Shown one piece after another: positions 1 through 12,043 of a DNA stretch of 64,000 nucleotides; the first letter of the stretch is position 1; every line of letters starts with the position of its first letter. This stretch comes from Hevea brasiliensis (Eukaryota > Streptophyta > Magnoliopsida > Malpighiales > Euphorbiaceae), in the NCBI RefSeq assembly GCF_030052815.1, contig NC_079501.1, positions 85,755,849 through 85,819,848 of the forward strand, read 5' to 3'. The translations under genes and the position numbers were made by a program. The notes below the pieces were generated by a model. It made no database searches and was not told where the DNA came from. It saw only the letters and a list, made by a program, of their open reading frames with translations.

Positions 1-2909
1 CATAGTTAAATTCAAAGACAATGAATTTCAATAAGAATTTAAACTCCATTTCACAATCTCACAATACATATCAATAAATCACACACAGCTTAATCATGTT
101 CCAAAGTTCAATTCGTCCCAAAAGCCGATGGCTAATGAGGAATTCAATTCGTCCCAAAAGCCAATGGCTAATGAGAAATAACATAGCTAGCCAGCAAAAA
201 TATGAGTACTCATTCTATAAGTCCTCAACAGGCACACACCTCAACACTTCAGCCAGAGAGGGAATTCAATTCGTCCCACTAGACAAGATAGCGATGAATT
301 CAATCAATATATATGATAGCTGTGGTTTCAAACCATTTGCAATGCTTTTCAATCAATAAGTATCCATCAAATATCATTCAAACAATTTTTCACAGTTTCA
401 AACCATTTACAATGCTTTTCAAGCAATAAGTATCCATTCAAACACATTTCCACAATTTAAAACAATAATATACAAATAGTCATAATTTATTTCAATTGAA
501 AAATTCAAAAGAAATAACTGTTATGCACAAACCTTTGATAACTGTCTCTTGGTTCTGACTCGGTGTTTCCTTCCCTTTCCCTGAGTCTTTGCTAACTGAG
601 AAACACAATTTGAAGTGTTTCAGTACTCATTTAAACTGTCTCTAAGAATAAAACTTAATATTTAATTTATTGAATCCTATTATTTCCTTAGTCAATCTAA
701 GATGTCGACCCTCGATGCATTCTAGGTGAATTAGGTTTTAATGTTACCAATATGTCACATTTGTAGCCTTTTAATATTGGTACATGTTACCAAATTCATT
801 TCCATGTATATTGCGTTTTATTGCAATTTGTCAGATTTCGGTATACTAATTTGACCAAGCCGGATGACCTAGTTTCCTCGGTTTTCAGGTTTCGATCAAA
901 ACTACAAACTTGTAGATCTATGTCTTATTGCATGCGGGGCAAAATTTCAGGTCATTCTGAGTTATGTAGACCAAGTTATGGTCATTTTACTATTGCTGGT
1001 CAGAATGTATCAAAATTGGTCACTTTAGGTCATTTTAGGTCATTTTAGGTTCGGCCAGTTTTTGGACCCGAACTTGTGCAAGCTATTTGACTTTCTTATG
1101 GTCATTTCTGGGTGTTTGTGTCTTCATAAGAGTTGTAGATAAATGTCTTAACTATTCATGGTCAAAATCTCAGGTCAATTGGACCTGTTTTGAGTGAGTT
1201 ATGGCCAAAACACTAACTGCTGCCCAAATGGTCAATTTTCAGGCCTTAAATGCACTAATCCGGATTTGGTCATTTTTGAAGTTACCTTCCAAGCAGAATT
1301 TTGGTAAGCTTCCTTCATGAAAGTTGGCACATTTTGTGCCTAGTTTCACCTCCAATTGGTCTCATACCAATTGGAGCCACACACTTAAGGTTCTAAGCTA
1401 AAATACACACTACCCTATTGCAACACTCTTCATCACAAACCAAATACACTTTTAACACTTACCAAGTTACACATTCATGCCATTTCTGTTTTGAACCATA
1501 ACATAAACACATTTCACAACACATTGTTGGTCATTTTGGCAGCTTATAATCACACTCAATATGCACCTTATAGTACAGAATTTACCAAGTCCAAGTTACA
1601 CCCAATTTAGCCACACAACCTAGCTCATTTACATGTCCACATTCAAACCCTTATACACAAACGCAAGCTGCCAGAACAAGTACCATAATTCAACAATAAT
1701 ATCCCATAAACCAAACCATGAAATAACATATTTTGGTTCATAATTCAAGCTGCCGATTCATACATCTCTCTCAATTAATTCCAAGCTTCCAAAATCAAGT
1801 GTACATTCACAATATACTTAGTATACATCACCCAATTTATTCCTACACATATAAACTCTTAATCAACACTTTAATCTACCATTTAAATGCAAGGATAAAC
1901 TGTTCTTAAGGAGTTTCCATGGCTGCCAAAAATATACATCTCCCTTTAAACATCAAACTCCAAAAATCTTTCCACAATTCAAGTACCCATAACATCCTCA
2001 CAAACTTTAATGAAGCAACAATAAAAAACACATACTTTCTACTTTGGAAACTCTTCAAAACCTTGATTAAACTTGATCTTATTGCTGCCTATCTATTGCC
2101 CAAGGTGTATGGACAACTTTTAATGAAGGAAAGTGCAAGTAAGGAGGCTTGGATCAAGCTTGCATGAAGCTCTAAAACCATGCGGCCATGGAGGTTTTCT
2201 CAAGAAAATTTTCAGCTGGAATTTTGAGAGGTGAGGAAGAAGATGAAATCTGTCCAAAATAAAGCTTTAGTGGTCCACTTAGGTGAGTAAATGGAGCACT
2301 AAGTGAGGTTTAACATTTGTTTAATCTTAATTTCCAAATTCCCACATTTAACTCTCAATTTTTGCTATTTACATTAGATACCACCAATTTAATTTTTCAT
2401 GATATTTTCCAAGTGTAATATCATTTATTTTTAATGAAAATTTAGGTCAAAAGACAACTCGGGATGTCAAATGACCACAATGCCCCTGTTCAGGTTGCAT
2501 TCCCGATTTTTCGGTAACACCAATTTTTATCGTTTTCTCGATTTCTCACTTTTCTTTGTACTAATTAATTAATTTTTCTTTGATATTTCTAATGATATTT
2601 ATACTTCAATAGGTCTTTAATTATGTCTTAAAAATATTTTCCAGGGTTCCCCGCGGTCCAGGGTTAGTCAACTGTCCATGCCGCAACTTCCCGGTGCGGT
2701 CACCCATCGCTAGGGTTCTCAGCTCGTTTAACTTCATTACATTTCATTGCTATTATTTTTCCTTTGTTTTTCTTGTACTTTCTTTTCTTGTATTTCATTA
2801 TTTTATGTCTCCTCATCAATATTTAAGTGTAGTTCTAGGCATCCTCGCTGTTCGGATAACACTGGTCACCGGAACAGTAGAACGCACTACCGAACATAGG
2901 GTTGTTACA
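1..2909 (-). repeat. Gypsy-1 3' LTR (partial)
   Basis: Long terminal repeat read on the minus strand, starting TGTAACA at 2909. It pairs with 7781-11402. It has no coding content: short frames such as an 82-codon one at 1919-2167 recur in the other LTR only because LTRs are copies. It holds a 36-bp tandem duplication near 106-176 and three 11-bp GGTCATTTTAG-like units at 1018-1050, against two in the partner LTR. The transcription start, U3/R border and polyadenylation site could not be placed. Confidence 0.92.
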
Positions 2910-2926
2910 ATTCTCTCCCCCTTAAA
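2910..2926 (-). other. Polypurine tract of Gypsy-1
   Basis: On the minus strand the bases next to the 3' LTR read as a purine run with AAGGGGGAGAGAA, the usual primer for plus-strand DNA synthesis. It lies directly against the TGTAACA end of the LTR. Confidence 0.85.
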
Positions 2927-2956
2927 ATAAATTTCGTCTCGAAATTTTACCTGGAA

Positions 2957-5900
2957 TTAGTCTCTGAACAGCTGTGGATGTTGTCTCCTCATATCCTCTT
3001 CACGTTCCCAACTAGCTTCCTAGCCTGAATGATGGTTCCACAGTACTTTAACCAGGTGTATCTGTTTATTCCTTAGCTGCTTCACCTCATATGCCAGAAT
3101 TTCTATGGGTTCTTCATCATATGAGAGGTCTGGATTTACTTCAATCTGTTCAACTGATAGTACATGAGATGGGTCAGATCTGTACCTCCTTAACATGGAC
3201 ACATGAAAGACACTGTGTATCCTTTCTAGCTCTGGAGGTAATGCTAGCCAATATGCCAAAGGACCCACTCTTTCCAAAACCTCATATGGTCCGATGAAAC
3301 GAGGACTCAGTTTCCCCTTTCTGCCAAATCTCATAATCCTCTTCCAAGGAGAAACTTTGAGGAATACCTTATCACCCACTGCATATTCAATGTCTCTTCT
3401 CTTCATATCAACATAGGACTTCTGACGGTCTAATGCAGCCTTGAGTCTATCTCTGATCAATCTGATCTTTTCCTCTGTCTGCTGAACTATTTCTAGCCCA
3501 ATCATCTTTCTTTCACCAAATTCATGCCAACATAGGGGAGTTCTACACTTTCTGCCATACAAAGCTTCATATGGAAGCATCCCAATGCTTGATTGGTAGC
3601 TGTTGTTATAAGCAAACTCAATCAAAGGCAAGTGTGTATCCCAACTACCTTCAAACTAAATCACACAAGCCCGTAGCATATCCTCCAATATTTGAATTAC
3701 TCTTTCAGACTGGCCATCTGTCTGTGGGTGGAATATGCTGATGTTCAATCTAGTTCCTAGGGCTCTTTGAAGACTATCCCAGAATCTATAAGTGAACCTA
3801 GGATCTCTGTCAGATACAATCGATACTGGCACTCCATGTAGTTTTACAATTTCATATATGAACAATCTGGCCAATCTCTCCAGGCTATAGTCCCTCCGGA
3901 CTGGCAAAAAGTGAGCAGACTTGGTTAGTCTATCAACTATAACCCATATTGCATCATGACTATTCTGTGTCCTCGGAAGTCCAGTAACAAAATCCATAGT
4001 TATCCGTTTCCATTTCCACTCTAGTACTGGTAATGGATGTAACAAACCAGCTGGAACTTGATGTTCTGCCTTTACTTGCTGACAAGTTAGGCATTTGGAA
4101 ACAAATTCAGCTATATCAGTCTTCATACCCATCCACCAGTAATGCTCTTTCAGCCCTCTGTACATTTTAGTTCCACCAGGGTGCATAGCAAAAGGAGACT
4201 CATGTGCTTCCTTCATAATGATCTGTCTCAATTCCACATCATTAAGAATGCACATTCTACCCTGATGTAGCAATAAACCATCATCTCTCACAGAGAACTC
4301 AGGTTTCTTGCCCTGCTGGACTTCTTTCAGTAGCTTCTGATATTTTTCATCACTCTGAGCAGCCATTCTGATCTGATCAATCAACACTGGCTGTACATGC
4401 CATGCAACTACTGTCTGTCCCTCATCATCAATCTCTAAACTGGAATGCTGTGCTTTCAATTCATGTACCATGGACAAAGGAGAAACTCTGAGACTTGCCA
4501 TAGTCTTGCGACTTAAGGCGTCAGCCACCACATTTGCTTTCCCTGGCTGATAGTCTATTAAGCAATCATAGTCTTTAATTAGTTCTAACCATTTCCTCTG
4601 CCTCAAATTCAATTCCTTCTGGGTGCCTAAGTACTTCAAGCTCTTGTGATATGTGTAAATGTAGTATTTCTCCCCATACAAATAGTGTCTCCAGATCTTC
4701 AGAACAAAAACAATAGCTGCTAGCTCCAAATCATGTGTTGGGTAGTTCCTCTCATGCGATTTCAGCTGGCGTGATGCATAAGCAATGACATTCCGATCTT
4801 GCATCAGTACACAGCCTAACCCATTGTGAGAAGCATCACAATAAACTATATATTCTTTACCCGAGGTAGGTAAAGTAAGGACTGGAGCTTCAGTCAAACA
4901 CCTCTTCAACTCATCAAAACTCTACTGACATTTATCTATCCACTGAAATTTTACATCTTTCCGAAGCAACTTGGTCAGTGGAGAAGATAACATAGAAAAC
5001 CCTTTCACAAACCGACGGTAATATCCAGCTAAACCCAGAAAATTGTGAATTTCTGTGATATTCCTGGGCGGCTTCCAATTAAGGATAGCTTCTACCTTGC
5101 TGGAATCTACCTTGATCCCTTCAGCCGACACAACATGTCCCAAGAAGGAGATTTCTTTCAGCCAAAATTCACATTTCGACAATTTGGCGTATAGCTGTTT
5201 CTCTCTTAAAGTCTGCAGTACAATCCACAGATATCTGTCATGCTCTTCTGCATTCCTCAAATATATCAAAATGTCATCAATAAACACCATCACAAATTGG
5301 TCGAGATATGGTCTGAAGATAGTGTTCATCAGATCCATAAAAGCAGCTGGAGCATTTGTTAACTCGAATGGCATTACTAGGAACTCATAGTGGCCATATC
5401 GAGTTCTGAAAGCAGTTTTTGGAATACTCTGCTCTTGCACTTTCAACTGGTAATAACCAGATCGCAAATCAATTTTGGAGAATACAGCTACACCCTTCAA
5501 CTGATCAAACAGATCATCAATGCGAGGCAATGGATATCTGTTCTTTATTGTCACCTTATTCAACTGTCGGTAGTCAATACATAAGCAGAGAGTGCCATCT
5601 TTCTTCTTAACAAACAATACTGGTGCTCCCCAAGGTGACACAATAGGGCGAATGAAGCCCTTTTCAAGTAGTTCTTGCAATTGTGCCTTCAACTCCTTCA
5701 ACTCTGCTGGTGCCATTCTGTATGGTGTTATGGAGATTGGATCCACACCAGGCATAACATTAATTTCAAACTGCACCTCTCTTTCTGGAGGTAATCCTGG
5801 CAATTCATTAGGAAGTACATCTGGGAAGTCATCTACTGTAGGGATGTCTCTCAATGCTGGACTCCCCACTTGGGTGTCTACCACATGTGCCAAGTATGCT

Positions 5901-7594
5901 TCACACCCCTTTCTGATCATTTTTCTGGCTAGTGCAGCCGAAATGATGTTTGATGGCAATAGCTGTCTCTCCCCATGTATTACCACATCACTGTACTGAG
6001 GGAGACCAAAAGTGACTGTCTTCAGCCTACAGTCAATCATGGCGTGATGCCTGGCTAACCAATCCATGCCCAAGATGATATCATAATCTCTGAAAGGCAT
6101 TTCAATGAGATCAGATAGAAAAGTGTGTCCTTGGATCACCAAAGGACAATCCCTATACATTCTATTAACCCTGACCTCTTGTAATAACGGACTTGTTACT
6201 AGCACCTCAAAGTCCATTTTTGTACATGGAACAACAATGCAATCAATGATGCTAGCACTCACATAAGAATGGGTAGAACCCGGATCAAATAATACAAACA
6301 CATCGTGATTAAAAGTTGAGAAGGTACCAGCCACAACATCAGATGTCTCGGTTTCTTCTCTCTGTCTCATTGCATAGATTCTGACTGGAGCACTGTCTTG
6401 CTCTGATTGTTTCACTGTGCCTTGGCTGCCTGCTGGGCTACCTCTACCCCTGCCTCTACCTCTGCTGGGTGGTTGTGAACCTCTGGTGACAGGGCTCTGA
6501 ACTGACCCTTCTGCAGTAGTAGGAGGTGGTCTAACTCTGCGAGTACTGGTGCAGTCCTTAGCAAAGTGTCCTATGCCTCCATAGTTATAACAGGCTGCAA
6601 TAGTCTTGTAGCATACCCCACCATGATTTCTTCCACAAGTTTCACATTGGCGGGGAGGGTAGGAACCTCTGGTACTCTGCTGACCAGATAGAGGAGGTTT
6701 CTGTCCTGAATATCTTCCCCTACCGGACTTCTGACCACCTCTGCTGTGTCCCCCATGGTTCTTCCTCTTTCCAGTAGTACCACTGGAACTCTGTTCTACT
6801 GACTTTCCCACTTTTTCTGTCTTCTCTAATTTCTTTTTCTCTGGGGTTGCTTCAGATTCAATCCTTTCTAACTCTAGGGCTTGAGAAATAAGTTCAGAGA
6901 AGTTGTTATGTTTGAATCCGACCACTTGTAATCTGATACTGAGCTTCAAGCTGGTTTCAAACCTCTTGCATCTCTCCCTGCTGGTAGCAAGTAGACTTAC
7001 TGCTTAATGGCTTAGGCGGGAAAATTCTATTTCATATTCAGCCACTGATCTACTCCCCTGTTTCAGACTTAGGAACTCTTGCAGCTTCTGGTCCATATAA
7101 GCATCAGGGACATATTTTTGTTTGAACTCCCTGAGAAAGTCATTCCATGTTAGCACTGACAGTTCTACCAGACTATGGGGAATGGTTTTCCACCAGTTAT
7201 ATGCATCCCCCTATAGTAAAGAAACTGAATATTCAAATCTGAGCTCCTCTGTACAATGTAACTTCTTGAATACCCTATCCATTCTTTCTAATCACTGTTC
7301 TGCCTCTAGCGGATCTACTGTCCCCTTGAACTCTGTAGCCCCATATTTCATCAATTTGTCATACTGCCTAGCAGAAGACTGTGGTTGTACCACTGGTGTC
7401 TGTAGTGGGACTTGAGTAGGCACATTACCAGCCATCTGTTGGAACATTGCAGCCATCTGTTGAGCGAACTGAGTAGGAAACTACGGTACTGAGGGGGCTG
7501 GTGCTGCTAATCCATTGACATTATGTAGGGCTAGGGCATCCCCTTGTACCTCAGCCTCTATAGATTGATCGACTAAACGATCACCCTCTTCCAT
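2957..7594 (-). pseudogene. gag-pol: Gypsy-1 gag-pol with chromodomain, broken
   Basis: One former polyprotein frame, starting at the ATG at 7594 (MEEGD) and ending at the TAA at 2957-2959. In order: Gag with a CCHC knuckle whose second Cys is now Tyr ([14 protein letters not shown], about 6555-6596); protease with DPGSTHS (about 6270-6295); reverse transcriptase with FIDD at 5273-5284; RNase H, where the usual DHKSL reads YHKSL; integrase with an HHCC finger, catalytic D, D and E (GQSERVIQ) and no intron; and a chromodomain around EEPIEILAYEVKQLRNKQ. Stops interrupt it in gag (several above 6949), at 4919-4921, near 3653 and near 3017-3019. The products would form a virus-like particle and insert cDNA, the chromodomain guiding it to chromatin. 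The copy is clearly dead. Confidence 0.92.
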
Positions 7595-7760
7595 AGTCAA
7601 TGCGAGGATCTTAGACCTCCTGAACAAATAACACAAGGAGATTTTCTCCCGTCAGTGCATATTTATAATGTAACTGTATGTATCAAACAAGGACATTGAG
7701 CAGTTGTATTATAAAGAAAGAATATTCAAATTACAGGTGAAAATAGAGTTTAAAAACTTT

Positions 7761-7772
7761 GCTTGGATACCA
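7761..7772 (-). other. Primer binding site of Gypsy-1 (mutated)
   Basis: Eight bases inside the 5' LTR the minus strand reads TGGTATCCAAGC. The expected match to the 3' end of initiator-Met tRNA is TGGTATCAGAGC, as seen intact in Gypsy-A, -B and -C. Three consecutive bases near the middle differ, so priming by this copy would be poor. Confidence 0.8.
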
Positions 7773-7780
7773 CTAAAACA

Positions 7781-10700
7781 TGTCACACCCTACCCCTCTG
7801 TAAGGCATAACATGATCCCGTAGTATACCTAATGAATTACCAACTTTGTCTACTGATAACCCATTAAATACACTACAAGGGATTTTAAAACTTTTCTTAC
7901 TTCTTTTTACAGTGGTGAGCACTATTTACAGGTGTTAAAAACTTTTTTGAACTGAAGTGAAATAGCTAACACATTTGAATTATTAGTAATTTCTGTAAAA
8001 ATTTTGGCAGAGTGCCATCTGTATTTTGAATAAAACAGTTCTTCAAAAACCTGTAAAAAGCACTTCAAATATATTTCTCAATCTCAAACTCCAACAGTTA
8101 ATCAACACAATATGTTTCTCAACTCAAATCCTCAATAATTTTTCAATATTTCCAAAGGCTGAGATAAAAGAAATATAGTACAAATTTTACAAGCCAAAAT
8201 AATTCACAATTTATTTTACAACTTCAATGTACAATTTTAATTTACAACTGCTCAAAACTAAAAAAAAAAAACACTATATACATACAGTGAACATACATTA
8301 CAATACAAAATGCGAAATACGTTATACTCAATATACCCAATGATCTCTCAGTGTTGCCCTACCAGTCTAGTCTCACGCCTGTCATCTGTCCACTGATAAA
8401 GAATGAAAGCTATCATTTGAGACAATGTCTCAGTGGTGCACAACATTAACCAAATACAACTTTAAATCACAAATCATAAGTCACATAAATAATGGATACT
8501 TAAAACCATAGTTAAATTCAAAGACAATGAATTTCAATAAGAATTTAAACTCCATTTCACAATCTCACAATACATATCAATAAATCACACAGCTTAATCA
8601 TGTTCCAAAGTTCAATTCGTCCTGAAAGCCGATGGCTAATGAGGAATTCAATTCGTCCCAAAAGCCGATGGCTAATGAGGAATAACATAGCTAGCTAGTA
8701 AAAATATGAGTACTCATTCTATTCGTCCTCAACAGGCACACACCTCAACACTTCAGCTAGAGAGGGAATTCAATTCGTCCCACTAGACAAGCTAGCGAGG
8801 AATTCAATCAATATACATGATAGCTGTGGTTTCAAACTATTTACAATGCTTTTCAATCAATAAGTATCCATCAAATATCATTCAAACAGTTTTTCACAGT
8901 TTCAAACCATTTACAATGCTTTTCAAGCAATAAGTATCCATTCAAACACATTTCCACAATTTAAAACAATACTATACAAATAGTCATAATTTATTTCAAT
9001 TGAAAAATTCAAAAGGAATAACTGTTGTGCACAAACCTCTGATAACTGTCTCTTGGTTCTGATTCAGTGTTTCATTCCCTTTCCCTGAGTCTTTGCTAAC
9101 TGAGAAACACAATTTGAAGTGTTTCTGTACTCATTTAAACTCTCTCTAAGAATAAAACTTAATATTTAATTTATTGAATCCTATTATTTCCTTAGTCAAC
9201 CTAAGATGTCGGTCCTCGATGCATTCTAGGTGAATTAGGTTTTAATATTACCAATATGTCACATTTGTAGCCTTTTAGTATTGGTACATGTTACCAAATT
9301 CATTTCCATGTATAATGCGTTTTATTGTAATTTTTCGGATTCCGGTACACTAAATTGACCTAGCCGGATGACCTAGTTGCCTCGTTTTTGGGTTTTGGTC
9401 AAAACTACAAACTTGTAGATCTATATCTTATTGCACGCGGGGCAAAATTTTAGGTCATTCTGAGTTATGTAGACCAAGTTATGGTCATTTTACTATTGCT
9501 GGTAAGAATGTATCAAAATTGGTCACTTTAGGTCATTTTAGGTTCGGCCAGTTTTTGGACCCAAACTTATGCAAGCTATTTGACTTGCTTATGGTCATTT
9601 CTGGGTGTTGGTGTCTTCAAAAGAGTTGTAGATATATGTCTTAACTATTCATGGTCAAAATGTCAGGTCAATTGGACCTGTTTTGAGTGAGTTATGGCCA
9701 AAACACTAACTACTGCCCAAATAGTCAATTTTCAGGCCTTAAATGCACTAATCCGGATTTGGTCAGTTTTGAAGTTACCTTCCAAGAAGAATTTTGGTAA
9801 GCTTCCTTCATGAAAGTTGGCACATTTTGTGCCTCGTTTCACCTCCAATTGGTTTCATACCAATTGGAGCCACACACTTAAGGTTCTAAGCCAAAATACA
9901 CACTGCCTTATTGTAACACTCTTCATCTTATACCAAATACACTTTTAACACTTACCAAGTTACACATTCATGCCATTTCTGTTTTGTACCATAACGTAAA
10001 CACATTTCACAACACATTGTTGGTCATTTTGGCAGCTTATAATCACACTCAATATGCATCTTATAATACAGAATTTACCAAGTCCACGTTACACCCAATT
10101 TAGCCACACAACCTAGCTCATTTACATGTCTACATTCAAACCCTTATACACATACACAATCTGCCACAACAAGTACCATAATTCAACAATAATATCCCAT
10201 AAACCAAACCATGAAATAACATATTTTGGTTCATAATTCAAACTGTCGATTCATGCATCTCTCTCAATTAATTCCAAGCTTCCAAAATCAAGTGTACATT
10301 CACCATATACTTAGTATACATCACCCAATTTATTCCTACACATATAAACTCTTAATCAACACTTTAATCTACCATTTAAATGCAAGGATAAACTTTTCTT
10401 AAGGAGTTTCCATGGCTGCCAAAAATATACATCTCCCTTTAAACATCAAACTCCAAAAGTCTCTCCACAATTCAAGTACCCATAACATCCTCACAAACTT
10501 TAATGAAGCAACAATCAAAAACATATACTTACTACTTTGGAAACTCTTCAAAACCTTGATTAAACTTGATCTTCTTGCTGCCTATCTACTGCCCAAGGTG
10601 TATGGACAACTTTTAATGAAGGAAAGTGCAAGGAAGGAGGCTTGGATCAAGCTTGTATAAAGCTCCAAAACCATGCGGCCATGGAGGTTTTCTCAAGAAA

Positions 10701-11402
10701 GTTTTCAGTTGGAATTTTGAGAGGTGAGGAAGAAGATGAAATCTGTCCAAAATGAAGCTTTAGTGGTCCACTTAGGTGAGTGAGTGGAGCTCTAAGTGAG
10801 GTTTAACATTTGTTTAATCTTAATTTCCAAATTCCCACATTTAACTTCCAATTTTTTGCTATTTACATTAGGTACCACCAATTTAATTTTTCATGATATT
10901 TTTCAAGTGTAATATCATTTATTTTTAATGGACATTTAGGTCAAAAGACAACTCGGGGTGTCAAATGACCACAATGCCCCTGTTCGGGTTGCATTCCTGA
11001 TTTTCGGTAACACCAATTTTTATCTTTTTCTCGATTTCTCACTTTTCTTTCTACTTATTAATTAATTTTTCTTTGATGTTTCTAATGATATTTATACTTC
11101 AATAGGTCTTTAATTATGTCTTCAAAATATTTTCCAGGGTTCCCAGCAGTCCAGGGCTAGTCAACGGTCCACGCCGCAACTTCCCAGTGCGGTCACCCAT
11201 CGCTAGGGTTCTCGGCTCGTTTAACTTCGTTACATTTCATTGCTATTATTTTTCTTTTGTTTTTCTTGTATTTTCTTTTCTTGTATTTCATTATTTTATG
11301 TCTCCTCATCAATATTTAAGTGTAGTTCTAGGCATCCTAGCTGTCCGGATAACACTGGTCACCGAAACAGTAGAACGCACTACCGAACATAGGGGTGTTA
11401 CA
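7781..11402 (-). repeat. Gypsy-1 5' LTR
   Basis: A 3622-bp LTR bounded by TGTCACACCC at 7781 and GGTGTTACA at 11402 on the plus strand, the inverted TG/CA ends of Gypsy LTRs. It should hold the promoter for minus-strand transcription of the element; I could not place a TATA box with confidence. The 82-codon frame at 10412-10660 is not considered a gene. Confidence 0.92.
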
Positions 11403-12043
11403 CCTTAGCATATCCTTAAGGACCTAACATATTTTTCACGTTATTACTGCCATTTTAATGTAATATTTGTAGAAATTCAATGAGTTTTTTTTTTCTTTAA
11501 AGATTTACCTGAATTACTCGTTCTGACTGTCCATCCGTCTGAGGATGAAAAGCCGTGCTAAAGTGGAGTTGTGTGCCTAAGGATTCTTGCAACTTCTTCC
11601 AAAATCTGGATGTGAACCTCAAGCCTCTATCAGATATGATGGACAGTGGGATTCTATGCAGTCTAACTATCTCACTGATATATAACTTTGCTAGCTTCTC
11701 TAATGAGTAGTCAGTCCTAACTGGCAGAAAATGTGTTGATTTGGTTAACGTATCCACTATCACCCATACTGCATCATGTTTCTTCTGGGTGAGAGGTAAA
11801 CCACTGGCAAAATCCACAGAGACCCGGTCCCATTTCCATTCAGGTATGTTTATAGGCTGTAACAAACCTGCTAACTCCATATCATGGGTAGGGTAGTTCT
11901 TTTCATGTGGCTTTAACTGCCTGGAAGCATAAACGACCACTTTCCCCTCTTGCATCAATACACTCCCTAACCCATTAAGTGAGGCATCATTGTAGACCAC
12001 AAAATCCTTCCCAAATACTAGTTGTGTCAACATTGGTGCTTCT
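11403..12043 (-). pseudogene. pol: Gypsy-A fragment: RNase H fused by deletion to integrase core
   Basis: Read from 12043 down to 11403. The RNase H start (DFVVYNDASLNGLGSVLMQ) runs to YPTHDMELA and then jumps straight to the integrase core (GLLQPINIPEWKWD). Compared with Gypsy-B, about 650 bases are missing here, removing the rest of RNase H and the HHCC finger, yet the frame stays open. The integrase core keeps the catalytic Asp residues (VDFASG, ISDRGLRF) and the Glu in GQSERVIQ. The frame then enters an intron-like stretch (11424-11508). The left end is the insertion point of Gypsy-1, the right end that of the Copia element. Confidence 0.9.
11424..11508 (-). other. Probable spliceosomal intron in Gypsy-A integrase
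   Basis: On the minus strand the frame SERVIQ is followed by GTAAAT and, 85 bases on, by TTAG, after which the coding match (VLEDML type) resumes. It is T/A-rich and out of frame. The same position in Gypsy-B has a 74-base GT-AG interval. Splicing is inferred; no transcript evidence is available. Confidence 0.7.

Larger units (their letters stand above)
1..11402 (-). mobile_element. Gypsy-1: Tekay/Del-type chromovirus, left end cut by the window
   Basis: An LTR retrotransposon read on the minus strand. The left LTR (3' LTR, 1-2909) and right LTR (5' LTR, 7781-11402) align base for base from position 1 against 8507, so about 726 bases of the 3' LTR lie outside the window. Between them are a polypurine tract, a gag-pol region ending in a chromodomain, and a primer binding site. 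It sits inside Gypsy-A: base 11403 continues an integrase frame that matches Gypsy-B from 28420. The flanking 5 bases CCTTA (11403-11407) should recur before the window start as target duplication. Gag-pol has several stops, so the copy is not autonomous. Confidence 0.93.

Noticed and set aside
1919..2167. An 82-codon frame in both Gypsy-1 LTRs (also 10412-10660).
   Set aside because: It is antisense to the element, is shared only through LTR identity, and no family was recognised.
5055..5999. Plus-strand frames across 5055-5999, some over 100 codons.
   Set aside because: They are complements of the conserved Gypsy-1 RT and protease on the minus strand.
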